Positions 16,863-25,676 of a stretch of 64,000 bases of DNA are shown piece by piece. This DNA is from Propionispora sp. 2/2-37. GTDB taxonomy: Bacteria > Bacillota > Negativicutes > Propionisporales > Propionisporaceae. Under the pieces are notes generated by a model, which was given only the letters and a program-made list of their open reading frames with translations, had not been told where the DNA came from and did not search any database. A program made the position numbers and the translations under genes. Location: NCBI RefSeq assembly GCF_001298735.1, contig NZ_CYSP01000002.1:1-64000 (forward strand), read 5' to 3'. Numbering within the stretch: the stretch's first letter is position 1; every line of letters begins with the position of its first letter.

Positions 16863-17633
16863 TTAAAGTTGATCTAATTCGTCGACCGTATTGTTTGTCT
16901 GATGATATTTGGGATGCAATTGCGTATAAAGCAAGGCAAGCACAGTTCCCACTATACCGAACCCGACAAGGTTAAGGCCGGTAAAGGCGGCAAAAACAAA
17001 ACCTAAGAAAAAGAACGGCATCAGGTGTTTTGCTTCCATCATGTTGATGACCATGGCATACCCGACAACTACGATAAATCCACCGGCAATCTGCAAGCCA
17101 CGGGTAATGACTTCCGGTATGGAAGCCAGTAAGGCGTCAACTGTATGGGTACCCGCTACGGCCGCCACTAAAGCGGTGGGAACGGCAACCCGGATGGCCT
17201 GCAGCATCCAGGCCAGAAAATGGCACATTTCAATGCCCCTTAGATTGCCTTCGGCGGCATATTTATCCGCAAGATGCTGGAAAAAAGTCGTGATTGACCT
17301 GACAAAGATGGTAAGCACCTGGCCGGCTGCCGCGATGGGTATAGCAACCGCGATTCCGGCACCAATGGACTGCTTGCCGACAATGACCAGTATGGATGCG
17401 ATAACGCTGGCAAGAGCCGAATCGGGGGCCATGGAAGCGCCGACATTCATCCAGCCCAATGCCATCAATTCTAAAGTACCGCCTAAAATAATTCCGGTTT
17501 TAAGATCCCCTAACACAAGCCCGACCAATGTACACGCAATTAACGGTCTGTGTCCCTGCCCTTCATCCACTACGCTTTCCATGCCCGCATAGGCGGCAAC
17601 AATGATCAGCAAAATCATTTGAACTTCACTCAT
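16863..17633 (-). CDS. PTS system mannose-family EIIC component
   Basis: 256 residues, strongly hydrophobic with seven to eight membrane segments. Family signatures include the opening Q-M-I-L-L-I-I-V-A-A-Y-A-G, the block G-T-L-E-L-M-A-L-G-W-M-N-V-G-A-S and G-I-A-V-A-I-P. Transports the sugar with EIID. GGGGGGG-type site before the ATG, third gene of the operon, 41 bases after EIIB. Confidence 0.93.
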   Translation of the reverse strand: MSEVQMILLIIVAAYAGMESVVDEGQGHRPLIACTLVGLVLGDLKTGIILGGTLELMALGWMNVGASMAPDSALASVIASILVIVGKQSIGAGIAVAIPIAAAGQVLTIFVRSITTFFQHLADKYAAEGNLRGIEMCHFLAWMLQAIRVAVPTALVAAVAGTHTVDALLASIPEVITRGLQIAGGFIVVVGYAMVINMMEAKHLMPFFFLGFVFAAFTGLNLVGFGIVGTVLALLYTQLHPKYHQTNNTVDELDQL

Positions 17634-17674
17634 GTAAATCCCCCCATATTTATTAATCCCGCCAGGCCAGTATC

Positions 17675-18166
17675 CTACTCCGTAAACAGTCCCTCAATTT
17701 TTTTCATGACATCTTCCCGGGTATCGGCCGCCACTTTTCTCAGTTCCAGCTCGATCCCTCTGGCATGAAGCTTTCTAAACGCTTCTACATCTTCTTTTCC
17801 TACCGCTACCGCCCCGGTAATCAGCACTTTTCCCTCCCGGTAGTTCATTCCGCCGACATTAACCGATTTAATATCCACGCCGCCTTCCACCATTCTTAAT
17901 ACATCGGTAGGATTGGTGAACAGGAACAGGGTCTTAAAGTCGCTGTATTTGGGATTTTTATAGGCTTCTATGGCCTTGGCAATCGGCAGAACATAGGCTT
18001 TAATGCCCGGCGGAGCCACCTGCAGTACCAATGTTTTTCGCAATGCATCGGCGGCAACTTCATCGCTGCAGGCAATAATTTTATTGCAGCCGACAGCTTT
18101 TACCCAGGTTGTCGCCACCTGTCCGTGAATTAACCTGTCATCCACTCGGGCTAAACAAATCTGCAT
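17675..18166 (-). CDS. PTS system mannose-family EIIB component
   Basis: 163 residues. Cytoplasmic phosphocarrier that takes phosphate from EIIA and gives it to the incoming sugar. The phosphorylated His14 is in R-V-D-D-R-L-I-H-G-Q-V, the diagnostic block of the mannose-type EIIB family. Its ATG overlaps the EIIA stop by one base (TAATG), implying translational coupling. Separate EIIA and EIIB polypeptides make the layout levDEFG-like rather than manX-like. Confidence 0.94.
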   Translation of the reverse strand: MQICLARVDDRLIHGQVATTWVKAVGCNKIIACSDEVAADALRKTLVLQVAPPGIKAYVLPIAKAIEAYKNPKYSDFKTLFLFTNPTDVLRMVEGGVDIKSVNVGGMNYREGKVLITGAVAVGKEDVEAFRKLHARGIELELRKVAADTREDVMKKIEGLFTE

Positions 18167-18585
18167 TATAAATCCTCTCCCACATTGATTTCATAATTTG
18201 CTTTAAACGATTTTATCGCACTGCTTCCTGCGCCAACTGCAATATCCACTAATTCAGCCAAACCGGAACAGCTTCTTGATCCGTAAATTTCCAAAAGCAT
18301 TGGCAAATTGACTCCCGATACCACATCCATATTTTGATTTTCTACGGCTATGCGGCTAGCCGCATTATACGGACTGCCTCCGAATAAATCAACCAAAAAC
18401 AGGACTTCTTCTTTTTCCGTCAGACTAGCTATCGAAGCTTTATACTTCTCTACAAGGTTTTCTGCACTTTCACCCGGCTCAAAGGTTAAATACCGCAAAT
18501 TTTCCTGTGCCCCGAACATCATTTCCGATGCCCTCACCAACTCTTCTGAAAACTTGCCGTGAGTGCACACGATTAAACCGATCAC
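18166..18585 (-). CDS. PTS system mannose-family EIIA component
   Basis: 139 residues from a GTG start at 18585, chosen because GGGGAGGTGAG stands just before it and because the protein then begins exactly where EIIA-Man domains do (I-G-L-I-V-C-T-H-G-K-F). Upstream in-frame codons to 18720 would add 45 unlike residues and overlap the sigma-54 promoter. His near residue 9 (C-T-H-G) is the expected phosphorylation site; D-L-F-G-G-S-P is the second family block. First gene of the operon. Confidence 0.92.
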   Translation of the reverse strand: MIGLIVCTHGKFSEELVRASEMMFGAQENLRYLTFEPGESAENLVEKYKASIASLTEKEEVLFLVDLFGGSPYNAASRIAVENQNMDVVSGVNLPMLLEIYGSRSCSGLAELVDIAVGAGSSAIKSFKANYEINVGEDL

Positions 18586-18615
18586 TCTTCTCACCTCCCC
18601 TCGCCCTTTTAAATA

Positions 18616-18631
18616 AGCAAAATCCATGCCA
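18616..18631 (-). promoter_or_regulatory. Sigma-54 promoter of the levDEFG-like operon
   Basis: Minus strand TGGCAT, five bases, TTGCT: the -24 GG and -12 GC are correctly spaced. It lies about 30 bases before the EIIA start and next to a sigma-54-dependent activator gene. Confidence 0.85.
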
Positions 18632-18795
18632 ACTAGCGTATTAACACCTGTTAAGAATTTTCCTAACAAAAGCTGTCGAAATTCCTGGTTTAACTTTGCA
18701 GAATACTTGCTATGGAGCAAGGGAAGAATTTTTTTGCGGCAGGCACAAGCGGATCAGAATGAATAGTAATACCATCCGCACCGGAAATCCGGTTT

Positions 18796-18828
18796 ATTTT
18801 GATACAAACCGGCAGATTTTGATACACT
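18796..18828 (-). promoter_or_regulatory. Upstream activating sequence, two tandem sites
   Basis: ATTTTGATACA occurs twice on the plus strand (18796-18806 and 18816-18826), 20 bases apart, i.e. two helical turns. They lie about 170-200 bases upstream of the sigma-54 promoter, the normal distance for an enhancer-binding activator, and recur near the activator gene itself. Confidence 0.7.
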
Positions 18829-18881
18829 ACACGTCTAAAATTATTCTTTGTTAATACAATAAACACGTAACGGCTTCTGTT

Positions 18882-21653
18882 TTATCCTTCGATTTGCAAT
18901 AATTCGCAAATATAATATTTTTCATCTTGGGTTATGCCTATCCTAAGCGCTTTTTCGATACTCTGGCAGGCATGATCCACAATCCGGAAAAGACCTGGGC
19001 TAATACGGGTACTGTCCTCCACGTATTTCAGCCCGTCCCGGACAACCATTCGTTCCAGTGCACAGCCCAGGTGCATAATGATCCTGATTTTTTTCGTATT
19101 TTCAAATTCGGTATCCAATTCCGTTTCCAGCTTAGTGACGAACTCCAGCAGCATCCCCATGATTTTGGGCGGATTCAAAAAGGTAAGATATTGCTGCAGG
19201 TTTTTCGTACATACATCTTTAACAATAACACTTGGCTTAGGCGGCAATACCGTAAATTTCCGTCCCGCCACCATTTGCCGTAAGACCTGTTCTCCCCTGC
19301 CGTCCAAAAGCTGCTCCAGGGGAATAAACGGAACGGATGCTTTAGGCCGCTTTATACCAATAACAGCAAATACTTCCTGTTTTTTCTGCAATTCTTTAAT
19401 CCCCTTATCCAGTTCCCTAACCCCTAAGGTAACCACACGGATAGCCTCCCGGGTAATTTCCGGCAGAATATCTTCGACAAATTCCTGCAGCTTAACGGCG
19501 GTGCCGCTGCCGGAAGCGCATACCGTAACAATCACTTTTTCCATGGCGTTGGTTCTGCTGTAAAACTCGTTATTATAACCCCGGAACTCCTGCAGCGAAG
19601 CGTATATATCCTCCAGCTCCATGTCAAACACCTTGGATTTCCTAACCGCTTCCAGTACGAGCGGGGTGGAAACCATATCCAGCGTCTTCACCTGGATGCC
19701 TGTCCGTTCAATAATGGTCGCTTCAAATTTGAACAAGGAGCCCATATCCACCAAAAGCAGCACGCCCTTGCCTTTATCCATGATTTTGACCTTGTCAATA
19801 ATGACTTCCAGGATTTCTTTCGGACTTACATCAAGCGGCATATCAACAGCACACAGGAGGGAATCGCCCAAAAGTTTCTGAACAACATCCACCATGCTGC
19901 TGGCCGTTCCACCGCCATGAGCGGCTACAACAATACCCACCTGGCCCTGCCGTTCCTCCTCAACCGACTTTAAGAGAATGGCAATATAGGTAACTTCGGC
20001 TGCCGGAACGTCCACCTGAAAGGTTTGGCTGATCCGGTTTTTTATTTGCAGTGCCACTTCCAGTTCGTCCTGAATTTGAATGGAATGGTCATTGTAAACG
20101 GCATGATTATATTTCTTCTCTTTCATTCTCTTAAAAAATGCGCTTAGATGGAAGCTTAAGGCATACGTAAAGCGCTCGCTGTACTTGCGGTTAAGGTGCT
20201 GCTCCGCCAGTTCCTTCATCCTCTCCGCAAACTCCAGTATTTCTCTGTCGATAACCTTTAAAATCCGTTCCCGGTTATCCCGGATAAAGCGGTTATACAG
20301 CCTTTTAATACTAATATGCACATCGGTGGTAATGAACTTATCAATATAGTTGTCATCCAGCCCTTCCTGCTTTAACAGGCTTACTTTGTCTTCGATGAGA
20401 GTGTATAAATTGAAAGCGGGATCACCGGAATCTTCCAGAAACATTTTGTAACCGTCCGGGCTGATACGCAGCGGCGCCTCCAGTAAATTGCCCAATTCTT
20501 CAAATTCCTTATGATTTCTGCCAATCGCAAACAGCCCGTCCTTGATATCCGTGGAAAGCATGCGGAAATCCAGTTCAATACAATCGTTGTTGCTGCTATT
20601 GATACTGCCAAGGAATCCCTTGGCACAAGTCAGCTGGATATTTGATTTTAACTGTCCGATATTCCCGTAGGAACCGCTTCCAATCAGTGCCTTCACCACT
20701 TCAGGCGATATTTTGATTGGTCTGTTCACACGGTGTGCCTCGTTGGCAAATAGATACTTTATGATATCAATCTTCTCGGCAACCGTCCTTTCCTGCAAGG
20801 ACGGGATACGGATAATGACGGGTATCCGCCGGATAAAGGTTTTCAGCATATAGGAACTGGGATCTTCTGTGGTAGCACCGATGATCAAAATGCTTGCACT
20901 TCTTTTGCGCTCGGTTTCCCCCAGTTTGTTATACGTGCCTGTATCCATAAAATAAAACAGCATTTCCTGCCCCTCCGGCGGAAGACGGTGAATTTCGTCC
21001 AAAAACAGGATACCGCCGTGCGCTTTTTCGACCAGTCCCTCCCTATCCTGTTCGGCACCGGTGAAAGCCCCTTTTACATAACCGAAAATATGGGACAGCA
21101 AGAGCTGCGGATTACTATAGTAGTCGGCACAGTTAAAAATAATGAAAGGGGACTTATCTGAAAATCGTTTGACAAATTTACCATAGTTGTACATGATCCT
21201 GGCAAACAGGGTTTTGCCTACGCCGGTATTTCCCAAAATCAAAGTATGCAGCCCGTCCGGCGGATAAACAATAGCTGCTTTGGCTTGCTCAACCTGATTT
21301 TTCAAACTTTTGTCCGCGCCAATAAGATAGTCAAACGGATCATTATTGTCCAGATTATCGAGTAGTTCTTTGATGCTGTCAATTTCAATGCATTGTTCTT
21401 TAAGGGAAATATTCAGTTTTTCCTGGACACCTTCCTTATCTAAAAAACGTACCGGACGGCCCTTGATTTTTATAATTTTATCCAGCCGGAACAATTCATT
21501 TAGTTCTTTGCTCACGTTATTCCTCAGAATCTTTAGTTCATCCGAAATGGTGTTTGTTTCAAAACTTTTACCGCTCAGAATTTCCTCCGCCGACAACCGC
21601 CGCGTATTCTCTTTGACATAAAGGTAAATTCTCTCCATTCTTTTCATATTCAT
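18882..21653 (-). CDS. LevR-family sigma-54-dependent, PTS-regulated activator
   Basis: 923 residues from the ATG at 21653, chosen for the GGGGAGAAGGTA site before it. Order: winged-helix DNA-binding region (about 1-75); AAA+ domain with G-N-T-G-V-G-K-T (about 139), G-A-F-T-G-A (about 195, the sigma-54 contact) and L-F-L-D-E-I-H; PRD1 (about 440-560); an EIIA-Man-like domain with A-A-H-G-G-G near 578; an EIIB-Gat-like domain with V-C-A-S-G-S-G-T-A; and a C-terminal PRD2. HPr or EII phosphorylation of PRD and EIIA/EIIB residues would tell it whether the sugar is being transported. Target: the mannose-type PTS operon downstream. Very probably activates from the tandem sites at 18796-18828. Confidence 0.92.
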   Translation of the reverse strand: MNMKRMERIYLYVKENTRRLSAEEILSGKSFETNTISDELKILRNNVSKELNELFRLDKIIKIKGRPVRFLDKEGVQEKLNISLKEQCIEIDSIKELLDNLDNNDPFDYLIGADKSLKNQVEQAKAAIVYPPDGLHTLILGNTGVGKTLFARIMYNYGKFVKRFSDKSPFIIFNCADYYSNPQLLLSHIFGYVKGAFTGAEQDREGLVEKAHGGILFLDEIHRLPPEGQEMLFYFMDTGTYNKLGETERKRSASILIIGATTEDPSSYMLKTFIRRIPVIIRIPSLQERTVAEKIDIIKYLFANEAHRVNRPIKISPEVVKALIGSGSYGNIGQLKSNIQLTCAKGFLGSINSSNNDCIELDFRMLSTDIKDGLFAIGRNHKEFEELGNLLEAPLRISPDGYKMFLEDSGDPAFNLYTLIEDKVSLLKQEGLDDNYIDKFITTDVHISIKRLYNRFIRDNRERILKVIDREILEFAERMKELAEQHLNRKYSERFTYALSFHLSAFFKRMKEKKYNHAVYNDHSIQIQDELEVALQIKNRISQTFQVDVPAAEVTYIAILLKSVEEERQGQVGIVVAAHGGGTASSMVDVVQKLLGDSLLCAVDMPLDVSPKEILEVIIDKVKIMDKGKGVLLLVDMGSLFKFEATIIERTGIQVKTLDMVSTPLVLEAVRKSKVFDMELEDIYASLQEFRGYNNEFYSRTNAMEKVIVTVCASGSGTAVKLQEFVEDILPEITREAIRVVTLGVRELDKGIKELQKKQEVFAVIGIKRPKASVPFIPLEQLLDGRGEQVLRQMVAGRKFTVLPPKPSVIVKDVCTKNLQQYLTFLNPPKIMGMLLEFVTKLETELDTEFENTKKIRIIMHLGCALERMVVRDGLKYVEDSTRISPGLFRIVDHACQSIEKALRIGITQDEKYYICELLQIEG

Positions 21654-21704
21654 TACCTTCTCCCCTGCCAAATATTGATTGAAAAATATCTCAACATTTT
21701 TAAT

Positions 21705-21720
21705 AGCAAAAATCATACCA
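21705..21720 (-). promoter_or_regulatory. Candidate sigma-54 promoter of the levR-like gene
   Basis: Minus strand TGGTAT, five bases, TTGCT, the same spacing as the promoter of the PTS operon, about 52 bases before the levR-like start. Confidence 0.6.
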
Positions 21721-21724
21721 ACAT

Positions 21725-21779
21725 AGTGTATCAAAAAGTTGCCGGCAGCCTATCTTCTGTTTCTCTGTTTCGATACACT
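21725..21779 (-). promoter_or_regulatory. Copies of the activator site upstream of the levR-like gene
   Basis: AGTGTATCAAAAA (21725-21737) and its near inverse TTTCGATACACT (21768-21779). These match the tandem sites upstream of the PTS operon (TTTTGATACACT) and suggest autoregulation. Confidence 0.6.
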
Positions 21780-21801
21780 CTCAATAAAATTCCAGCTACA
21801 G

Positions 21802-21834
21802 CAGAAGCCAAGCACGGCGTGTGCTTGGCTTCTG
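21802..21834 (-). terminator. Hairpin terminator of the fru operon
   Basis: Perfect 14-bp inverted repeat (CAGAAGCCAAGCAC / GTGCTTGGCTTCTG) with a 5-base loop, 28 bases after the fruA stop. The T-run is weak. Confidence 0.7.
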
Positions 21835-21862
21835 TTTGCCTCATATTTAAGAATTTATTTCC

Positions 21863-23236
21863 CTATTTATTTGTTTTTCTGGATTTTAACATATTTACCA
21901 AAAGGGCACTTACCACCGTCCCGGCGGCAATCGCCACAACGTACATAGCCAGATTGCCCACGGCATTGGGAATGGGTAATACGAAGATACCGCCGTGCGG
22001 TGCGCGTAAGGTACAGCCAAACATCATGGAAAGAGCTCCCGTAACCGCCGAGCCGGCCATAATGGAAGGGATAACCTTAAAGGGATCGGCCGCGGCAAAG
22101 GGAATAGCACCTTCCGTAATAAAGGAAATTCCTAAAACAGCGGCCGCTTTGCCGGCTTCTCTTTCTTCCACCGTATATTTATCTTTAGCCAGATACGTGG
22201 CCAAAGCCAGACTTAAAGGAGGTACCATGCCCGCCGCCATGATGGCGGCCATAGGTTCAAACACATTGCTGCCCAAAAGCCCAACCCCGAAAGTATAAGC
22301 CGCTTTATTGACCGGACCGCCCATATCAAAAGCCATCATCGCCCCAAGCACCAGTCCCAGCAAGGCCGCATTGGTCGATCCCATCCCCTGCAGTCCCGCA
22401 GTCAAAGTGTCCATAATCGCCTTCATCGGCGTGCCGACAACATAGACCATTAACAATCCAACTATCGCACTGGCAAACAAGGGAATAATAAGAACGGGTT
22501 TTAAACCTTCCAGCGTTTTCGGCAGTTGGATGGATTTTTTTAAGAATTCGGCAACGTAACCGGCAATAAATCCGGCAATAATTCCGCCTAAAAAACCTGC
22601 GCCCAGTTTTGATGCCAGCATCCCGCCGATCAACCCCGGAGCAAGCCCCGGACGGTCGGCGATGGAATAAGAAATAAATCCGGCCAGCACGGGAACCATT
22701 AACGCAAAGGCGGCCCCCCCGCCGATATCCATTAGTGCCGCCGCAAGCGTACCTTGTTGTTTAAAGGCTTCAATACCAAAAACAAAGGACAGGGCAATTA
22801 ACAAACCGCCGGCAACGACTAAAGGCAGCATATAGGACACACCGGTCATAAGATGCTTATACGGGCCGGTCCTCTGTTTAGCTTGCTCCTTCTTGCTATC
22901 GGCGACCTGGTCCAGGTAGTTCCCCGGAATTTTTGCCGTCTGCAGAGCGGTTTCGATCACTTCTTTGCCGCTTTTAATGGCGGCTGCGGTCGATGTCGTA
23001 TATAGCCGCTTACCGGCAAAGCGCTCCGTAGCAATATTAGTATCCGCCGCAATGATAACCACATCAGCATCCCTGATCTCTTCCGCAGTCAATCCATTTT
23101 CTACTCCGACCGACCCTGCCGTTTCCACTTTAATGCTGTGTCCCATTTCCTTGGCAGCCTGTGACAATCCCTCCGCAGCCATAAAAGTATGGGCAATACC
23201 GGTAGGGCAAGCCGTAACCGCAACAATTTTACTCAT
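21863..23236 (-). CDS. fruA: PTS fructose-specific EIIBC component
   Basis: 457 residues from the ATG at 23236 (site GGGGAGG; earlier in-frame codons to 23260 rejected). An N-terminal EIIB-Fru domain (about 1-100) carries the phosphocysteine in [11 protein letters not shown], Cys10; a linker follows, and an EIIC domain with about nine membrane segments fills 125-455 ([24 protein letters not shown]). Fructose is imported as fructose-1-phosphate, the substrate of fruK. It lacks the EIIA domain, which is supplied by the separate gene 52 bases upstream. Confidence 0.95.
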   Translation of the reverse strand: MSKIVAVTACPTGIAHTFMAAEGLSQAAKEMGHSIKVETAGSVGVENGLTAEEIRDADVVIIAADTNIATERFAGKRLYTTSTAAAIKSGKEVIETALQTAKIPGNYLDQVADSKKEQAKQRTGPYKHLMTGVSYMLPLVVAGGLLIALSFVFGIEAFKQQGTLAAALMDIGGGAAFALMVPVLAGFISYSIADRPGLAPGLIGGMLASKLGAGFLGGIIAGFIAGYVAEFLKKSIQLPKTLEGLKPVLIIPLFASAIVGLLMVYVVGTPMKAIMDTLTAGLQGMGSTNAALLGLVLGAMMAFDMGGPVNKAAYTFGVGLLGSNVFEPMAAIMAAGMVPPLSLALATYLAKDKYTVEEREAGKAAAVLGISFITEGAIPFAAADPFKVIPSIMAGSAVTGALSMMFGCTLRAPHGGIFVLPIPNAVGNLAMYVVAIAAGTVVSALLVNMLKSRKTNK

Positions 23237-23287
23237 GGTATTCTTCCTCCCCATAATCAATATTGTAAAATAGCAACCGGTCTCGTT

Positions 23288-23743
23288 CTATACTTCCCGT
23301 TCGGCAATCACCTCCAAAATTTGCTTGGCATTTCCTGCCGACCGCAGTGCGGTTAAGAAGGCACTATGCATCAGCATACGGGCCAGTTTGGCCAAGGCGT
23401 GAAGATGGAGATCCCCTCCGTTGATTGGTGAAGCGATCATGAAAAACAAGTCGGCCTTTGAACCGTCTAACGAGGCAACGTCCACACCGGTTGCCAGCCG
23501 GGCCATGGCCAAGGCCGGCGTAACCACCGCCGCTGATTTGGCATGGGGAATGGCTACGCCAAAGCCCACCCCGGTCGTGCCATGGCTTTCCCGTGCCGCA
23601 ATATCGGCTAAATACTGCCGGACATCACTTACCGCACCGGCAGCTTTCAATTTATCCGTTAAAGCCTGCCATACTTCTTCTTTACTGGCCGCTTCCAATC
23701 CTAATACAATACATTCCGGTGCTAAGAGCTCTGTTATTTTCAT
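23288..23743 (-). CDS. PTS fructose-specific EIIA component
   Basis: 151 residues, a single EIIA-Fru domain with the phosphohistidine in G-F-G-V-A-I-P-H-A-K-S and the S-H-G-T-T-G-V block. Donates phosphate to the EIIB domain of the next gene. AGGAGG precedes the ATG; 29 bases separate it from fruK upstream. It is a paralogue of the lone EIIA at 13513-13980. Confidence 0.94.
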   Translation of the reverse strand: MKITELLAPECIVLGLEAASKEEVWQALTDKLKAAGAVSDVRQYLADIAARESHGTTGVGFGVAIPHAKSAAVVTPALAMARLATGVDVASLDGSKADLFFMIASPINGGDLHLHALAKLARMLMHSAFLTALRSAGNAKQILEVIAEREV

Positions 23744-23772
23744 ATAGATTCCTCCTATTCTGCTTATCAGTA

Positions 23773-24717
23773 TTATCTCTTTACTTCCGTGATTTTAACC
23801 AGGGACATGATGTGCTCCACATCGCTCATGGTGCAGGCCTGGGTCCCCGGCAGCATGACCGAGGCTACCGCTGTTGCTGTTGCCAGGCGAATGCGTCGTT
23901 CCAGCGGCAAACTCTGCGCTTCGCCAAGAACCAGCCCAGCCACCATGGCATCACCTGCCCCCACTGTGCTTTTTACCTCGACATCCGGCGGCTCAGCCAG
24001 CCAACTTCCTGCTTTGCTGACGATCATAGCCCCCCGCGCGCCTAAGGAAACCGTAACCTGCTCAATCCCTCCGGCCAGCAGTTCGTCCGCCACCTGCCGG
24101 ACCTGGTCCACGCTGTCCAGAGAACGGCCAACCATCTGACTCAGCTCATTAATATTCGGTTTAACCGCATACGGCCTGCCTTTAATTCCCTCCTCCAACG
24201 CTTTTCCGCTGGAATCCAAAAACACTTTGCAGCCAAAAGTATGCAGCAGATTGATATAGCGGCCGTAAATATCGTCAGGTACTCCCTTGGGCAGACTGCC
24301 GGAGAATACAAATAAACCACCCTGTTGTGCAAGTAACCGGATCTCCAGCTCTAATGCCGCCAAATCCTTCGCCTGGCAGGTTACTCCGGGAAAATTGATT
24401 TCTGTCACCTCTGCCGTGGATTCATCAACAATTTTCATGTTTACCCGGGTGGACCCATCAACTTTAATAAAATGATCAATAATGCCGGCAGCGGCAAAAT
24501 AATTTGTAAACGGAACCAGATTATCTTTTCCTAAAAACCCGGTTACCGCCACTTCCTGCCCCAGCGCTTTAATAACCTTAGCCACATTGACTCCCTTACC
24601 CGCCGGATCCAGCCGGTTATTTTCCACCCGGTTAAGCTGGCCCACCTGGAAACTCGGAAAATATAATGTGTGATCTACTGCCGCATTTAGTGTAACGGTT
24701 AGTACTCTTGTACTCAT
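23773..24717 (-). CDS. fruK: 1-phosphofructokinase
   Basis: 314 residues from the ATG at 24717, which follows GGAAAGGAG; the longer frame upstream overlaps fruR and is unlike the family. PfkB/ribokinase fold: opens V-L-T-V-T-L-N-A-A-V-D, has the G-K-G-V-N-V-A block and the catalytic C-terminal motif S-T-V-G-A-G-D-A-M-V-A-G. Converts fructose-1-phosphate to fructose-1,6-bisphosphate, feeding the glycolytic operon. Starts 2 bases after the fruR stop. Tagatose-6-phosphate kinase is a related alternative but the operon context points to fruK. Confidence 0.95.
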   Translation of the reverse strand: MSTRVLTVTLNAAVDHTLYFPSFQVGQLNRVENNRLDPAGKGVNVAKVIKALGQEVAVTGFLGKDNLVPFTNYFAAAGIIDHFIKVDGSTRVNMKIVDESTAEVTEINFPGVTCQAKDLAALELEIRLLAQQGGLFVFSGSLPKGVPDDIYGRYINLLHTFGCKVFLDSSGKALEEGIKGRPYAVKPNINELSQMVGRSLDSVDQVRQVADELLAGGIEQVTVSLGARGAMIVSKAGSWLAEPPDVEVKSTVGAGDAMVAGLVLGEAQSLPLERRIRLATATAVASVMLPGTQACTMSDVEHIMSLVKITEVKR

Positions 24718-24719
24718 GC

Positions 24720-25490
24720 TTATTTCTCCTTTCCTGTGGGAACGACCATTGTACGCACTTGCTCGCCTATCGCAGCAAGTTCCTCCGGGTCCGCTCCATG
24801 ATCGGTGAGTAATACATCCACTTCTTCTAACTGACAAATCCGGCATAGGCCTTTTATCCCTATTTTCGTGCTGTCAACAACCAGGACCACCTCGGTTCCT
24901 GCTTTCAAAAGGTGGCGTTTCGTTTCTGCTTCCGTTAAAAACGGGGTAGTGACCCCGGTCTCGGTACTGACTCCGTTGGCCCCTAAAAACACCTTGTCAA
25001 AATGAAGATTCTGCAGGCTGGTATTGGTGATAAAACCTACCAGAGAATGTGTTGTTTTCCGATAGGTACCACCTAAAACCCAGACTTCAACGACCGGATC
25101 ATCGGTAAATACCTGAGCGATGTCCATACTATTAGTAGCTACAACGACCGGTCTGCCACGCAGCGCTTTAGCGATTTGCAGCGTCGTTGTTCCGGAATCA
25201 AGCAGCAGCGCTTCACCATCTTGTACCATGGCGGCAGCCGCTTGAGCAATATCACGCTTTGCATCCAAGCTGCGTATTTCTTTTTCCGTGAAACTAAGCT
25301 CCAAACCGGCCCGCGTCGAAATCGCACCTCCGTGGGTTCGTTGGATCAGACCGGAATCTTCCAATTCCTGCAGATCGCGCCGGATGGTCGATTCCGACAC
25401 GGAAAACTGTTTGCTTAACTCCCCGACTTTAACTGGTCTGCCTGACTGTATCCGTTGTACAATAGCAGCCTTACGTTCTTCTGCAAACAT
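24720..25490 (-). CDS. fruR: DeoR-family regulator of the fructose operon
   Basis: 256 residues. N-terminal winged helix-turn-helix with the DeoR signature (E-S-T-I-R-R-D-L-Q-E-L at about 34-44, then R-T-H-G-G-A) and a C-terminal sugar-phosphate-binding ISOCOT-like domain (D-S-G-T-T-T-L-Q-I-A, V-A-T-N-S). Family members repress the fru operon and are relieved by fructose-1-phosphate. First gene of the operon, with a consensus promoter and a tandem 10-bp repeat upstream that is probably its operator. Confidence 0.92.
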   Translation of the reverse strand: MFAEERKAAIVQRIQSGRPVKVGELSKQFSVSESTIRRDLQELEDSGLIQRTHGGAISTRAGLELSFTEKEIRSLDAKRDIAQAAAAMVQDGEALLLDSGTTTLQIAKALRGRPVVVATNSMDIAQVFTDDPVVEVWVLGGTYRKTTHSLVGFITNTSLQNLHFDKVFLGANGVSTETGVTTPFLTEAETKRHLLKAGTEVVLVVDSTKIGIKGLCRICQLEEVDVLLTDHGADPEELAAIGEQVRTMVVPTGKEK

Positions 25491-25512
25491 GCTATCTAAC
25501 TCCTACTCCCTA

Positions 25513-25532
25513 ATGATCGTTTATGAACGTTT
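25513..25532 (-). promoter_or_regulatory. Probable FruR operator, tandem 10-bp repeat
   Basis: On the minus strand AAACGTTCAT is followed directly by AAACGATCAT (nine of ten identical), just downstream of the -10 box and before the fruR start. Position fits repression by FruR. Confidence 0.6.
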
Positions 25533-25548
25533 TTGCTTATTTGTGTTT

Positions 25549-25577
25549 ATTATATAGATTAGAAGCCGACAAGTCAA
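25549..25577 (-). promoter_or_regulatory. Promoter of the fruRK-EIIA-fruA operon
   Basis: Minus strand TTGACT (25572-25577), 17-base spacer, consensus TATAAT (25549-25554). Confidence 0.85.
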
Positions 25578-25637
25578 TAGCAATTGAGCATTTTAACGAA
25601 ATTTTCTTACTTTTTGCAAAATAACCCGGGCATAAAC

Positions 25638-25672
25638 AAGCAGCTCCTGCCTGATGCACACAGAAGCTGCTT
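25638..25672 (-). terminator. Terminator of rnr
   Basis: AAGCAGCT (25638-25645) pairs with AGCTGCTT (25665-25672), directly after the rnr stop. The loop is long and the T-run weak. Confidence 0.55.
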
Positions 25673-25676
25673 ACAC

